Source of the DNA: Sequoia sempervirens
Taxonomy: Eukaryota; Streptophyta; Pinopsida; Cupressales; Cupressaceae
Assembly (NCBI GenBank): GCA_007258455.2
Contig: VDFB02270651.1
Coordinates: 701,588,217 to 701,652,216 of the forward strand
DNA: 64,000 nt
Reading direction: 5' to 3'
A program made the position numbers and the translations under genes. Below the pieces are notes generated by a model. It was given only the letters and a program-made list of their open reading frames with translations. It had not been told where the DNA came from and made no database searches. How positions within the stretch are numbered: position 1 is the stretch's first letter; the number at the start of each line of letters is the position of its first letter. Below, piece by piece: positions 24,492 to 36,894 of the stretch.

Positions 24492-26170
24492 TACCTTACT
24501 TGACTCAGCCTACATTCAACAAAGAAACCATAATAAAGATCACATGAAAGCCAAGTTAATTAATCAAAAATGACATATTCATCCTCAATATAAGTCCCAA
24601 TATAAGAAAAATGCTCCAAAACCCCATAAAAATTAGTCATCTCAAAGTTCGGGTTCTTAGTCCTCCGCAGAATCCAGGCCAGAGAGGAATTTCAAAAAAT
24701 TCCAAGCCAGGTGGATTCTAGTGAAATAAACATAAAAGCATCCAATAATCACTTAAATCAACTACCATTTATGAAGAAACAACATGATACATCTTTAAAT
24801 AATTCAAATTGATCATACAAAGCATAATCATCAACTAATAAATCATGGAATCTCTCAGTATTTCATTTTCAAAAAAGTTTCAGAGAGCTTCACCCAGGAC
24901 GAAAATCCTCAAGGACAACAATCTACGAATTTTGAGAAATGAAGAGACAAAGGAAATTTTGGGAAAATCCGGAGGGAACGAAAATCTGCGAAGCAGGCAA
25001 AAATCCAGATCACAACACATTTCGGGAAAGCAAAAAGAAAACAGAAAGTCAAAAAATTCTGGCAGTTAAGGAATTTTGTGAAGGCTACGAATTTCTGGAC
25101 GTTAAATTTTCTCATGACTTCACTCAAATTGATCGAATGATCACAAATTTGAGGATCTTGGGCCTGTAAATAGCTCGATTTAAGCCTCCTACAAATCATC
25201 TTTGAATTCAAAACTCATCCTAAGGTAAATCAAGAGGAATTGGTGATGCCCTAGGCACAAAACCCTAAAATTTTCCATGAAAGCACAGGGCAAGCTTGGA
25301 CTTAACTTATTCATTTTCAGGTTTATAGAAGGTTCATTATGGCCTACACAAGTGAGCTACCTCATGATGAAATCAAAAGACAAGCTCAGGAACTCACTTG
25401 GGATCATCACTCTAACAGAATCAAATAACCCTAGCTTCAAATGCTCAACGCCATACATAAATTCAGACTCCAAGCATACCCAAGATGCCACAAAATCATT
25501 CACATTCAAAAATAAAAAGCAAGGCAATGAAGACATACCATTGATGAAGTGAAACTAAATTGCAACAATGAAAGACAACAATCTTTAGCACCTTAGCAAG
25601 CAACATATGACGCCCAGGAAAATCACCACCAAATCCAATAAATCCGTGAATTCAAACACCAAATCAAGGCCAACACTCCAAATCAAGCACCTCAGATCAA
25701 AAGAGATCAAATGATAAAGACTTAATGGCATAAAATTCCCAAAAATTGATTAAATATATGCTAAGGAAATCATACAAAAGAGCATTAATGCATTCGACAA
25801 GACAGGCTAAATCAAAACCTGGGAATCCAACAGGGTGACAGAACTTCAAAGAAATCTGGCCACCACGAAATTCTGCGAAGAACAAAATCTTCGAATCACA
25901 GTGTAAAGCGGTTGCCACCGGGTTTTCAAGGAAACCGAGGAATTCCAACAAGAGTGGATTTTTCTGAGAGCAGTGAAAAATTCAGAAATTGCCAAAAACT
26001 TAAGATTTTCAATATAAACCAAAGAGGGATCATCAAGGCAAGCAAGATAAACATCCAAGCACATGCCCAAGTAAGAAAATCCTCAAAATAAAAGGGCCAA
26101 AACACCAGGAACAAAAGCAAAAGAGGGTCCCTGCTTTCAGCGGGGCGTGTGTACAAAAAACTGCACAACA
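24492..26170 (-). other. 5' noncoding region of the 6.4-kb element
   Basis: About 1.7 kb upstream of the long frame. On the minus strand, TTGAATGTAG just before GCTGAG at about 24512 could be an intron 3' splice site, which would suggest a 5'-UTR intron. Repeated AATTC/GCGAAG words occur at 24650-25010 and 25850-25950. Promoter elements cannot be assigned. Confidence 0.35.
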
Positions 26171-26689
26171 ATGGGGCAAACTACCCTAAACTACGTCAAG
26201 AACAACAAGAGTTATAGAATCCAGAAGAGCAAGTCACAAAGATTTTCTAGACAAACTGACAAGCTCTAGGCCAAAGGTTGTCAGCGCAAAATACATACGA
26301 CAACGTGCTGCACTGACGTCTCGTAAAGGCTAGAGAACAAGTTTATAACAAAAAATAGCTAAGTGATCACTAACAACCAGATTGTTGAGAACTTACAAAA
26401 TGTAGTAAATTGAAAAAATGCGATAAAGCACTAGAAAATGATAGGAATGAGATAAAGTGAAATAGAAATGGTAAAGATAAAGAGAAGAAAGGAAAGAAAT
26501 ACTTACAACAATGTGAGTGATGAAGCCTTCACCAAACGAATGTCTTCAAAACCCGCATCTATGAGATTTGGAGAAAGTGTTGGGGCTGTATAGGGGTTTG
26601 CCTTAGTCAAACCCCTGTTTTGGTGTTCCCACCTCCATAGATAGCCAAGAAGATGGAGAGAAAGAGAGAGATGAACAAAGCATGTAGTG

Positions 26690-26850
26690 AAAGAAAAACC
26701 CACTCAGGAGTAGAACCCAAACCACCAAATAAGTGTGTGATAAAAGAAAACCCCACTCGAGGAGGAGAACCCATATCACAAAAGAGGTGATAAAAGCAAA
26801 CCCCGCTCGAGGAGGAGAACCTGTATCACCAAGTAAGTATGCGAATAGTA
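26690..26850 (-). repeat. ~52-bp tandem units inside the gag-pro element LTR
   Basis: Units built on ACCCCGCTCGAGGAGGAGAA and GTGATAAAAG. Three copies occur here but two in the other LTR (41835-41930), so one unit was gained or lost after insertion. Confidence 0.7.
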
Positions 26851-27475
26851 GGGGATATGGAATCTGAGGATGCTCACAAGCATGAAATGAGGGAGATGAA
26901 GTTGTAAAGGGTGTTATAAGGGGAGCTTGAAAGAGCTTGAAGTTTCCACAACAAGCTATATGAAGCTGTGAAAGCAAGTGATGGAGTGAGGCTAAAAGCT
27001 AGAATGAAGCTAGAGAAGTGCCAGCAAGACTTGGAAGCTGTTAGAGGAAGAAGAGCTTGCAAATGAGGTGAAAAGATGACATTTGAGGAGAGAGAGGAAG
27101 CTTCTTTAGTCATTACAAGGTGTCCCGAGCCATTACCACTAACAAAAGGGGGTGACAAGTGGAAAATATGCATGAAAATGGTCATTTGAGCATTGAAACA
27201 TCGTAGGATGCTAGCGCGATGCACAAAAGTCTGCGTAGCGTGCTAGTGTATAGAAACTCACACTAAAAAACAACGCGAATGGAAAAAGTGAAAAGTTGAA
27301 TGAAAAGCTAAGACACGAGGGTGGTTGCTGAAAAGGGGTGTTGGAGCATCCTAAGAGGGAGAGAGGTTGATGCAAGGGTTAAAATGAGCCTACTCAAGAT
27401 GCTAAGGGAGTGGACACTAAAGCAGACACAAGAATGTATATGAAATTGCAAGGGATGCAATTTTATGACTATACA

Positions 27476-27487
27476 TTTTTCCCCCAC
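27476..27487 (-). other. polypurine tract of the gag-pro element
   Basis: GTGGGGGAAAAA on the minus strand immediately precedes the LTR start TGTATAGTC, which fixes this LTR as the 3' one. Confidence 0.8.
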
Positions 27488-27657
27488 TTTAGCGAGCATG
27501 AATATTGAAGAGTGCTTGATAATGTAGATCAAGAAAGAGTAGGATTAGAAACGTATACCTGAACCGTTAAGGAAGTAGACCGTGATCTGGCAAACCTGAA
27601 GGTGCAGGGAGAGCAAAGGACTCCATAGCTACCTAGAACTATGAAGTTGGGAAAAAC

Positions 27658-27960
27658 AAAGCATCTTATAGGCCTGTGGACCTACAAGGAGGCAACCTCC
27701 AAGATCTCTCCTATGAAGGAAGCCTCATGAAGTAAGTGCCTTACAGGCCCGTAGACTTGCAAGGAAGGTATCCCCCAAAAAATATAGCATGGAGGAGACC
27801 CAAAGGAAGTGCCCTATAGGCTTTTAGTCCCATAGGGAAGGTATTCTCCATGAACTCAAGCATGAAGAACACCCAAAGAAGTGTCCCATAGGCTCTCAGT
27901 CCTATAGGGAAGGTATTCTCCATGACTCAAGCCTGAAGAACATCCAAGGAAGTGGACTCC
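27658..27960 (-). repeat. four ~73-bp tandem units in 3' UTR of the gag-pro element
   Basis: The block TATAGGGAAGGTATTCTCCA plus GAAGTG.CC.ATAGGC recurs with 70-75-base spacing from about 27660 to 27950. The last two units are nearly identical and the first two more diverged. Confidence 0.7.
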
Positions 27961-28039
27961 ACAGAGTCAAGAAGCGGTCATATAGGCAAGTAAGCAGACA
28001 GTCGCACAGGCCGTCAATGATTCAAAATTCTTTCAAAGG

Positions 28040-28320
28040 GGTCCCTTAGAAACCCTTCAAAAGGAGAGGGGCCCACTCAAGGGATGCGCTATTTGAAAGG
28101 TGAGGTCTATTCAGGCTGCCCCCAAGCTAGATACGAAGATATAAAATAGGTCTAGTCGGGCTGCGCCCAAGCTAGACGTAAAAAGGGAAATAGAATAAGT
28201 CTAGTCAGACCTACCCCCAGGCTAGATGTGAAGGAATCCAATCGAGGTAAATAATTTTAGAGAAGGGTCCCTTGGGAACCCGTCATGAAAAGGGGTCCAC
28301 TCAAGGGACACACAGTTTGA
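28040..28320 (-). repeat. short tandem units (GTCTAGTC.GGCTG.CCC and GGGTCCCTT/ACTCAAGGGA)
   Basis: Three units of about 55 bases carry AGGTCTAGTCGGGCTGCGCC-like text and CAAGCTAGA at 28105-28235. They are flanked by two copies of a GGGTCCCTTxGxAACCC...CACTCAAGGGA block at 28038-28092 and 28264-28312. Confidence 0.6.
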
Positions 28321-29254
28321 AAGTAGTTGTTCTTTTCTTAGAGCGATCCATCATAAAGGAATCCTTTCGAAAGATGTTCACTTCATCAAGGAATTTGAAA
28401 GGAAGGATACACCCCCATGAGCAAGGAAGGTCAAAGTTGTCCCCGCTTCAGAGGAAGGTCTCCAAATCCTTTCTTTGCGAACCCGTGATGAAGGAAACAC
28501 ATTCCGTTAGGGTTCCAAGTTGAGAATGCGATTCTAAGGAAAAGTTTACTTGGATTTTCAAGAAAAGATTCGTTGACCACGAATGCATTTTATGAAAATA
28601 AAAAATGTTAAAGAAAAGGCGTTGTCACACATGAAAGGGACAACTCAAGCAAAGAAGAGAAAAAGGTAAAGGTAAAGCAAAAGAGAGAAAGAAACACAAA
28701 CAAAGGGCACAAGGGGATTTGATTTAGTAGGGTCAGATCTATCCGAGCTCATAATAATAGGTAACCATGATGCAAGGCGAAAGATCATCAATCCCCAACT
28801 AGATCAGGAAGAATGCATGAGAAGACAAAGTAAAAATAAAAAATTGGGCAACATGGAAGGGAAGCCAAAATGCTCCCAACACTTTGCATCGTCCCCAATT
28901 TATTGAAAATCAATCACAAACATGAAAGAATGATGATACAAATAGAAGAAGGTTTATGACACAAAAACCACATCTGTATCCAAGCACCAATGGGGGTGAC
29001 AAGGGTCATCCAGGAACACATAACACGAGCATGGGGGAACACATTACAAAAAAAATGTACACACACCCACGATCAAGAAAATGGGCCTCCTCCTAACATT
29101 GATCAACCAAGAGGCCGTCTGCTTCCCAATCTAAATATTCATAAGGGGAAGGAGGAGGAGCCTACAATGGTGAGATGTTAAGAGGAGGAGCATCCGACCC
29201 TCTCGCAACAAGGGCCAAGGAAGAGGGTCCCTCGAGGTCCTCTCCGTTGAGCTC
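28321..29254 (-). other. 3' UTR of the gag-pro element, remainder
   Basis: Purine-rich noncoding sequence without a recognised feature. Confidence 0.5.
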
Positions 29255-30362
29255 TTATGGAGTCAAAGTTAGCGATTTTACGAAGATTGCTGACAAGGCC
29301 AAAAATTCATCTACAAAATTAAACATGCACCCAACAGGATCCCCATGTCTAACTTTAGTGGATGGGGCAGGTTGAGTCTTAGATTCACCGCTAGGCTCAC
29401 TGAGTAACTCAGGAGCGGTGACAAACTCAGGGGGACCTGGGATTGGTTCCATCACTAGGACATAACAAGTCATCACAAGACCACCTTGTGAAGAAGGTGG
29501 GCTCCTCTTACGTCCTTCATTGCTAGAAGGACCATTCTCCACCTCTTTCTTCACTGGAGGAGACGAGCTCCCCATAGACAAGGCTAGAGGTGTAGAGGAA
29601 GAGGAGGAAAGAACTACAATGGATAGGACCGAGGTATTAACCATAGCCACTGGCTTTGGGAAAGGCTATATATCTAGAACATAGATCAACAAAGGTGGCT
29701 CCGTCAAAGGAGCGATGAACACCTGTACCCATTTAGGGTTAGGCACATTCATATTCGCAACAAAGGCTGGGAGTAGTACAAGACTAGACTGGAGAGAAGC
29801 AAGAGGAAGGGAGAAAGAATACACTATAGGAGGCCCTGAAGCAGGGGTGATCGTTTCTTCCTCCTTCCTTTGCGAGGTGGACTGCTCAGCCAAGAGATCC
29901 TTTCACCGGTGCTTGCGTTCGTATGCAAGGCGGTTTCTATGACTCTTTGAGTTAGAGGCCAGGATTTGCGAAGGGACAAAAGGGTCCTGCTCAATCATGG
30001 GAATTTCCACCTCAGTTGTTTCCGGTAGAGGGACAGGTTCTTGCACAAGAGCAGGAGGAATAGGCTGAGGAGTGATAGGATGAGTCGACTCAAGAGCCTC
30101 GGTAGCGGGTCTCTTTCTGATCATTGCCTTAGGAGCAGGAGTAGTAGGAGGCCACAAATCGAACTCTCTACAAGAACCTTTCTTTCTGCTATATAAATAA
30201 TACCACAATCTGAGGTATTCATTAGGGAGGTGTGCGATCCTGAGCTTGGGCCTATGCCAAAGAGGAATCATTGGACTTAGTGGGTAGTCGCCAAGGTCAC
30301 TCATCCAATACTCTTCCCAAGAAAGGGGAGAGAATGGGGCAGACCAGGAGGAGGTAGCCTTT
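29255..30362 (-). pseudogene. C-terminal extension of the gag-pro element polyprotein (unknown domain)
   Basis: Minus-strand frames read WEEYWMSDLGDYPLSP, WHRPKLRIAHLPNEYLRLWY and a KK/KR-containing, Pro-rich tail (29903-30362). Ser/Pro-rich frames follow at 29666-29893 and 29255-29650. The sequence continues directly from the Lys-rich end of the gag-pro frame at 38713 once the chromovirus and one target duplication are removed. I recognise no RT or integrase motif. The function is unknown; it occupies the place where pol would be. Confidence 0.55.
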
Positions 30363-32175
30363 TGGTGCAAGGGCACCTTGGCTTAACTCCCTCATGTTAG
30401 TTTGCAATTTTGGCTTGTACTGACTTTAGCCAAGTCAGGAATGTTTGTTGTGTTTGCTTTAGACCTTAGAAGGTCTTGTTGGTATGGATGAGTTAGTCAT
30501 TAGGACTATACCATCTTAGTTAATTACTAGTGTTAAATTTTACTTTATGTAGCTTAGGACAGCATATATTAAGTTACAAAGCATTTAGTCTATTAAAACC
30601 ACATCATCATTGTTTAAAAGATGCCAAAGAATTGTTAAGGAGTGGATAGTTCGAAGTAAGGAGGTGGAGGTCCTAAAATTTAGGATCCTAACATGGAGCT
30701 AAGTTGCAAAATGTTGTTATGGAAGTTGCATGACCGAAGTTATGGTGTTGCATGTAATTTAGTGGGATTAGAATCCCTAGAAAGCAAGAGTAAGTGCTCG
30801 ATCAGCTCCCTTTGAATGTGGAGAAGGCATCCAAATAGGTGGGAAGACTTGTAGTTAGCAGATGTATGCATTGTAATCGAATTTTTGTGGAGGATAATAG
30901 AAAGTAGTTTGCAAATTTCTATTTTTTTTGTGAATACCCATGAGTTTTGTGTGAAGACAACCTTAACCAGGCATTAACACTACTGTTTTAGCATTTTGTT
31001 GAGGTCCATAGATTGTGTGGAATGTATTTCATTTAGTAAACAGATTTTGGTTGGGTGTGAATAAGAAATTTCTGCGTTTTCTTTATTTTTTTGTGTTCTC
31101 TTGCAAACCCCGTGTGTTTTTAGAACAGATATATATAATGTGTTAAATGTGTTGATTTGGCATTGGTATTTTGTTCACAGAACAAGAAATATCATTCTAA
31201 CTTTTGTGAATAGTTTCATTGGGTGTAGAGGAGGTGTTTTTGTGTAAATAAAGTAGAATTTGGGTGTTTGCTGCCCCCTTCTAAATAGTTAAACTTTTCC
31301 ATGGCCTCCCCATAAAGTCCAACTGCGGGATTACCCTGAAAGTGGTTTGAAATGTTGGGGAAGCCAGTAATTTGCAGATATTTAGTAATAGGATTCATGG
31401 GAAGGCAGCAAAACATGTTAGAGATCAAACCCTAGGCGAGTTGTGACTGCCCGGCTAGTGGTTTGAAGGAGAAAAGGTAAGAACTTAGGCAGGGGAATAG
31501 TCCAATGTACGGAATCCGTACAGTTCTAGGTGGAGTAAGACAGTACCTTCATAGCTCAAAAGGATTGAGGCTTCCATCAATCCATCATAGGCAGATTTGA
31601 AGGAGGAAACAGAGAAATCCTAGAAGATAGGGCAATTAGGCCTCCTCTCCAAGATCATAGGAAACCCTTGTACGATACTGACAGAAACCTGACAACCTAT
31701 GAAAGATTTAAAAGTCCCAAAAGGGTGTCAGAAAATGGTTTTTTTTTGCTAGGTTGTGTGGAGATTTTGAGCAGGAAAAGCCAAAAACGGATTGGTAAGG
31801 GCTAGTAGAAACTAGGCCTCTTCCTAGCAAGATTTGGAAATTGGGTAAAGTAAAGGTTAAAGAACCACAAAGATGCATCCCATTGGTGTTGAAATGAATG
31901 GAAATAGAGCATTTACCTCCCTTGCAATGAGTTCAAGACAGATGGTGAAGTTGGCATCTAGAACCTTCTAGGTGTAGTAGAAAGTTGCAAGTGCAAGAAG
32001 GTGTTGAACTACCCAGGGTAAGGCACTAGGTAAGAACTATTTGAGAAGAGTTGGAGCAGGGTTTAGTCGACCTCCAAGCTCAAGAGGAACCCATTGGAGT
32101 TAGGTTCCAAGAAGGAGACAAAGTGGAAGGTCTTCTTGGAGTGGTGCAAGCAACCTTGGGTATTATCATACACCA
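30363..32175 (+). repeat. 5' LTR of the chromovirus (1813 bp)
   Basis: TGGTGCAAGGGCACC to ATTATCATACACCA. Same length as the 3' copy. The terminal TGGT/ACCA inverted repeat defines the ends. Confidence 0.95.
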
Positions 32176-32178
32176 TAT

Positions 32179-32190
32179 TGGTATCAGAGC
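32179..32190 (+). other. primer-binding site of the chromovirus
   Basis: TGGTATCAGAGC, complementary to initiator tRNA-Met, three bases after the LTR end. Confidence 0.95.
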
Positions 32191-32269
32191 TTTGAGTTAG
32201 ATTCAAGGCTTGTGATTAATAAGCCAATCCACTGAGTTAGTAGGAGAGAATACACCAGAGGAAGAAGCC

Positions 32270-35200
32270 ATGGTGACAAATGCAGACCTAGCAAAGAAGG
32301 TAGAAGAGCAAGAGGAAGATAACCGGTTGCTCAGAGAAAGGATATCTTAGATGGAGAAACTCCTAGATGAAGTCCAAGAAACAACAGATAATGTGAAGGA
32401 CAAGATTAAGAAGAAAGAGGAATAGGAAGCCAAGGAAAAAGAAGAGGATTTGGAGGAGGAAGCTCCAAAGCCTGATCCTGTTCTTGCAGAGGAACCATTC
32501 TTGAAGGCATTGCAGGCCTTGAGTGGTAAAGCAATGGAGGGTGTGCCACTTTTCAATGGACAAATGGACCCTGATTCAGTTGTAGACTGGATTGAGAGCA
32601 TTGAGAATCACTTTGAGTGTGATGGCATAACAGAGTCCCAAAAGGTAAAGGTGGCCAAGTCAAGGTTGAGAGGAGCAGCTCTCACATGGTGGAAGTTTGT
32701 ACAATCAGAAAGAGAGAAAGAAGGCAAAGGTCCCATAGTTTCATGGAGAGGAATGGTGACTAAGATAAGGAAAACTTATCTCCCTGATGATTATGAAGTA
32801 CAGTTGCACAGGAGAAGACACAATCTGAGGCAAAAGGACATGGATGTCCAAACATATATAGAGGAGTTTCAAAAATTGTGCCTTAGATCAAAAGTGGTTG
32901 AAGAAGAGAGTATCAAGTTGGCAAGGTATTTGAATGGGCTCAAGTGGTCTATCCAATTGGACATGAGCTTAGTAAACTTCAAAATAGTCTACCAATGCTA
33001 TCAAATGGTTTTGAAAATAGAGGAGAAAGGCAAAAAGAAGCAGGAACAAAATCCTAAAGGTAGAGGTAAAGGGAAAGATAGCAGAGGACAAAGAGGAAGT
33101 TATAGTGGAAGAAGCTCAGAATCAAGAGCCCAAGGAGAAGTCAGATTTTCTGAACAGCAAGAAGGAAGCTCTAGTAGAGGTGGTAGAGGAAGAGGTTTCA
33201 GCTCCAGAGGAAGTAGTGGACAAGGAAGAGGCAGTTACTTCACCGACATGAAATGCTATCATTGCAACCAATTGGGACACCTAGCCTATAGATGTCCAGA
33301 GAAAGGTAGCACTTCTCATGGAGGAGATAGGAGAACCAATCTGATTCAAGATAAGACAGCTGCAACAAATAAACAATCAGAAGTACCTTTGAACTCAGAG
33401 GAAGGTGAGAATCTCATGATGAGAAGGACTTTAATCAAAGAACCAGTCAAAGAAGAGCCAAGCCAAAGAAGGTCCTTGTTTAGGATAAAATGCAAGATGA
33501 TGGGGAAAGTGTGTAAGGTCATTATAGACTCAGGTTCAACTGACAATATTGTGTTAGAGGAGGCAGTCAGCAAACTGAAATTGACAAGGATACCTCACAA
33601 GAATCCTTACAAGGTCACATGGCTCAATAAGGGTCAACATGTCTTGGTGAATGAACAAGCATGGGTGGAGTTCTCAATTGGCAAGTACAAAGACAAGGTA
33701 TTGTGTGATGTGTTACCTATGGATGCATGCCACTTGCTCCTAGGTAGGCCATGGCAATTTGACCACCAAGCTATGCATGATGGAGCCAAGAATTCTTATA
33801 CCTTCAAGAAGGACAATGTAACCTACAAGATTCAATCTTTGTTGGAAGATACTGAGGTGCAGACAACAGGTTCTAAGCTGCTAATAGCTGGTGAAAAAGA
33901 GTTCTTAAAGGCCTTGGAAGAAGGAGAAGGAGTTGGATATGCAGTGATGATAAAGCCTAGAGAGGTAAGCAAAGAGAAGGCAGCTGAAAAACAAGAATTA
34001 CCCAAGGAGATTCAAGACTTGTTGCAGACCTATGAAAGCATTGTAAGTAGTGGTCAACCAGCAACCTTACCTCCTAAAAGAGCCATAAGTCATAGGATAG
34101 ACTTGATACCAGGAGCTACCCTTCCAAACAAAGCAGCCTACAAGATGACACCTCAGCAAAATGAGGAAATAGCTAGGCAGATTCAAGAACTACTTGACCA
34201 AGGTCTTATTAGGAAAAGCATTAGTCCTTGTGCAGTACCCACTATCTTAGCACCTAAGAAAGGAGGAGAATGGAGGCTTTGTACTGATTCTAGGGAAATA
34301 AATAAGATAACCATCAGGTATAGGTTTCCCATCCCTAGGATTGAAGATCTCATGGATTGTCTAGGTGGAGCTAGGTACTATACCAAGATAGATTTAAAGA
34401 GTGGCTATCATCAAATCAGGATACATGAGGGTGATGAGTGGAAAACAACCTTCAAAACCAATGAGGGTCTTTATGAGTGGCTAGTAATGCCATTTGGCTT
34501 ATCTAATGCCCCCTCTACATTCATGAGACTCATGAATGAAATTCTCCAGGACTACATTGGCAAGTTTGTAGTAGTGTATCTTGATGATATACTAATCTAT
34601 AGCAGAACAAGAGAAGAGCACCTCCATCATATTGAGTTGATTTTCAAGAAGCTGCAGGAGGAGAAGCTGAAGATCAATCTGGAAAAGTGTGAGTTCATCA
34701 AAACAGAGCTGGTGTACCTTGGATTTGTGCTATCACTTGGCAACTTGAAGATGGACAGCAGCAAGGTAGAAGCCATTCTCAATTGGCCTACTCCAAAGAC
34801 AACAACAGAGGTAAGAAGCTTCCATGGTCTTGCTCAGTATTATAGGAAATTCATCAGACAGTTTAGTGCAATTTGTGCTCCTATGTTGGATACCATTAAA
34901 GGAGGCATGAAAACCAAGTTTGTATGGAATGAGCAAGCTAACAAGAGTTTTGAGTTGTTGAAGGAAAAGATAGCTACCCAACCTGTTTTGGTGTTGCCAA
35001 GCTTTGAGAAGCTATTCACCATTGAATGTGATGCAAGTAATGTAGCAATTGGAGCTGTTCTCAGCCAAGAGGGCAGACCGGTGGCTTTTCATTCTGAGAA
35101 GCTAAGTGAAGCCAAGAAGAAGTACTCTTCTTATGATCTTGAAATGTATGCATTGGTCCAAGCACTAAGGAAATGGAGGCACTACTTGCTTCCCAAGGAA

Positions 35201-36874
35201 TTCATTGTGTACTCAGACAATCAAGCACTCAGTTTCCTGAATTCACAAGAGAAGTTGAGTCACAGGCACATGAAGTGGGTGGAGTATTTGCAAGCTTACA
35301 CCTTCAATATCAAGCACAAGAAAGGAGCTCTCAACAAAGTTGCTGATGCATTGAGCAGGAGAGTTCTTACCATTCAAGAAATTCAGTTGAAAAGTATGGG
35401 AATAGATCACTTCAAAGATCTATATGCAGATGATGCAGACTTTGCAGAAATTTATAAGGTATGTCTTGAGTTTAAGAATCATTTCCATAGCAAGTATGCT
35501 GAATATACCTTGCAAAGTGATTTATTGTTTAAAGGGAATCAGATTTGTGTTCCTAGAGGTTCTATTAGGGAAAATTTAATACAAGAGAAGCATAATGGTG
35601 CATTGAGTGGTCATTTTGGGATCACTAAAACTCAAGAGCTTGTCCAAAGGTTTTATTTTTGGCCTAAGATGAATCTAGATGTCAGGAAATATGTAGAAAG
35701 TTGTGTGGTATGTCAAAAGGCAAAAGGTACTTCCTCAAATGCAGGCCTATTCCAGCCACTGCCTATCCCTTCTAGGCCATGGGAATGCTTAAGCATGGAC
35801 TTTGTAGTTGGTTTACCCAAGACAAGGCAAGGTATGGACAATGTTTATGTTGTTGTTGAAAGATTCAACAAGATGGCTCACTTTGTACCCTACAAAACAA
35901 CCAATGATGCCAGTCAAATAGCCTCTCTTTTCTTCAAAGAGATAGTCAGAATTCATGGTCTACCAATCAGCATTGTATCAGACAGGGATACCAAGTTTAT
36001 GAGTCATTTTTGGAAGACTCTTTGGCAAAGAATGGGCACCAATTTATCCTTTGGATCTGCATACCATCCCCAAACTGATGGTCAGACCGAAGTTGTGAAT
36101 AGAACACTTGGAAACCTTCTAAGATGCTTGACCAAGGAGTATGGTCAACAATGGGATTAGATTATTGGGCAAGCTGAATATGCCTATAATGATGCTGTTA
36201 ATAGGTCAACAGGGAAGAGTCCCTTTGAAATTATTTATGGTTTACATCCCAGAGGTGTCTATGAGCTGAGGGAATTGAAGGATGGAGTTAAGGGAAGTGG
36301 CTATGCAGATGACTTTGCTTGTGCAATGCAGGAAATTCATGAGACAGTCAGAAAAACCTTGACAGAGAATACCATGAAACATAAAGCCAAAGTGGATGAG
36401 CATAGGAGAGAGGTTCAGTTTAATGTTGGTGATCTAGTGATGGTGCATTTGAACAAGGCTAGATTGCAGATGGGAGTTCCTCATAAGCTGCAAATGAAGA
36501 GGATAGGTCCCTGTCCTATCTTGGAGAAGTATGGAAATAATGCATTCAAAGTACAATTGCCAGATGATAGTGGACTATCCCCTGTCTTTAATATTGCAGA
36601 CCTTGTACACTACAAAGGACCACCATTAAACTTGGATCAGACCTTCCAGGAAGTCAGTCAAGATGTAGAAGAACTCAAACTGCCCTCCACTGCAGTCAAA
36701 CAAGCTGATAAGGTATTGGACACTAGAGTTTACAAGAAAACCAGGACAAAGGAGTATAAGGAACATCTGATCCAAAGACAAGGACAATCTGAAGTTGATG
36801 CAATCTGGATCAAGGAGGCAGAGTTCAAGAAGTTGGGCATTGATCCCAACTTGCTCAATCCAAGGATGGATTGA
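32270..36874 (+). pseudogene. chromovirus Gag-Pol polyprotein, three nonsense codons
   Basis: The frame from ATG 32270 to TGA 36872-36874 is continuous for 1534 codons except TAG at 32348, 32423 and 36158. All three sit where CAG (Gln) fits. Order: coiled-coil-like acidic N-terminus; Gag core (FNGQMDPDSVVDWIESIENH, near 32550); CCHC knuckle CYHCNQLGHLAYRC (33254); protease VIIDSGSTDN (33527); RT with FGLSNAPSTF and YLDDILIYS (Asp codons 34583 and 34586); RNase H (FTIECDASNVAIGAVLSQEG); and integrase with its HHCC knuckle (HNGALSGHFG ... CVVCQKAKG) and catalytic core. It ends with a chromodomain-like tail VLDTRVYKKTRTKEYKEHLI (36710-36850). The protein would make the capsid and copy and integrate the element; chromodomains of this group bind chromatin. 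Full-length for the family; the clade is not certain. Confidence 0.9.
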
Positions 36875-36894
36875 ATTTTCTGTTTTGGGGAGGA
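36875..36894 (+). other. polypurine tract of the chromovirus
   Basis: TTTTGGGGAGGA directly precedes the 3' LTR start TGGTACAGGGG. Confidence 0.8.

Larger units (their letters stand above)
19741..26170 (-). mobile_element. Unclassified 6.43-kb element with TIR-like ends and one long frame
   Basis: Flanked by ATGGG (19736-19740 and 26171-26175); the empty site is seen in the other LTR copy, where CTCATGGGGTG is continuous. The left end is TGTTGATGGTGTTTTTTGCA and the right end, reverse complemented, TGTTGTGCAGTTTTTTGTAC. They align over 22 positions with about 18 matches and one gap. No direct LTRs could be found by comparing the terminal 1 kb of each side, and no poly-A tail or RT. A single minus-strand frame of 1204 codons fills the middle. 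It could be a DNA transposon with 5-bp duplication or an LTR-derived element with lost LTR similarity. Confidence 0.75.
19684..27475 (-). repeat. 3' LTR of the gag-pro element, split by a 6.4-kb insertion
   Basis: Parts 19684-19740 and 26176-27475 together match 41237-42561. The LTR starts (minus strand) at 27475 next to a polypurine tract. A 400-base sample (26360-26760 against 41480-41860) showed about 39 differences, near 10%, many of them C/T or G/A. Confidence 0.85.

Noticed and set aside
19741..26170. LINE or Helitron
   Set aside because: No poly-A tail, RT or endonuclease; no TC...CTRR ends or insertion between A and T; a clear 5-bp duplication is present.
32347..32601. Ser-rich minus-strand frame
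   Set aside because: Antisense shadow of the acidic N-terminus of the chromovirus polyprotein.
32348..36160. TAG codons as programmed readthrough of the chromovirus
   Set aside because: They fall in the N-terminus of Gag and in integrase rather than at the gag-pol boundary, and each is one C-to-T step from CAG.
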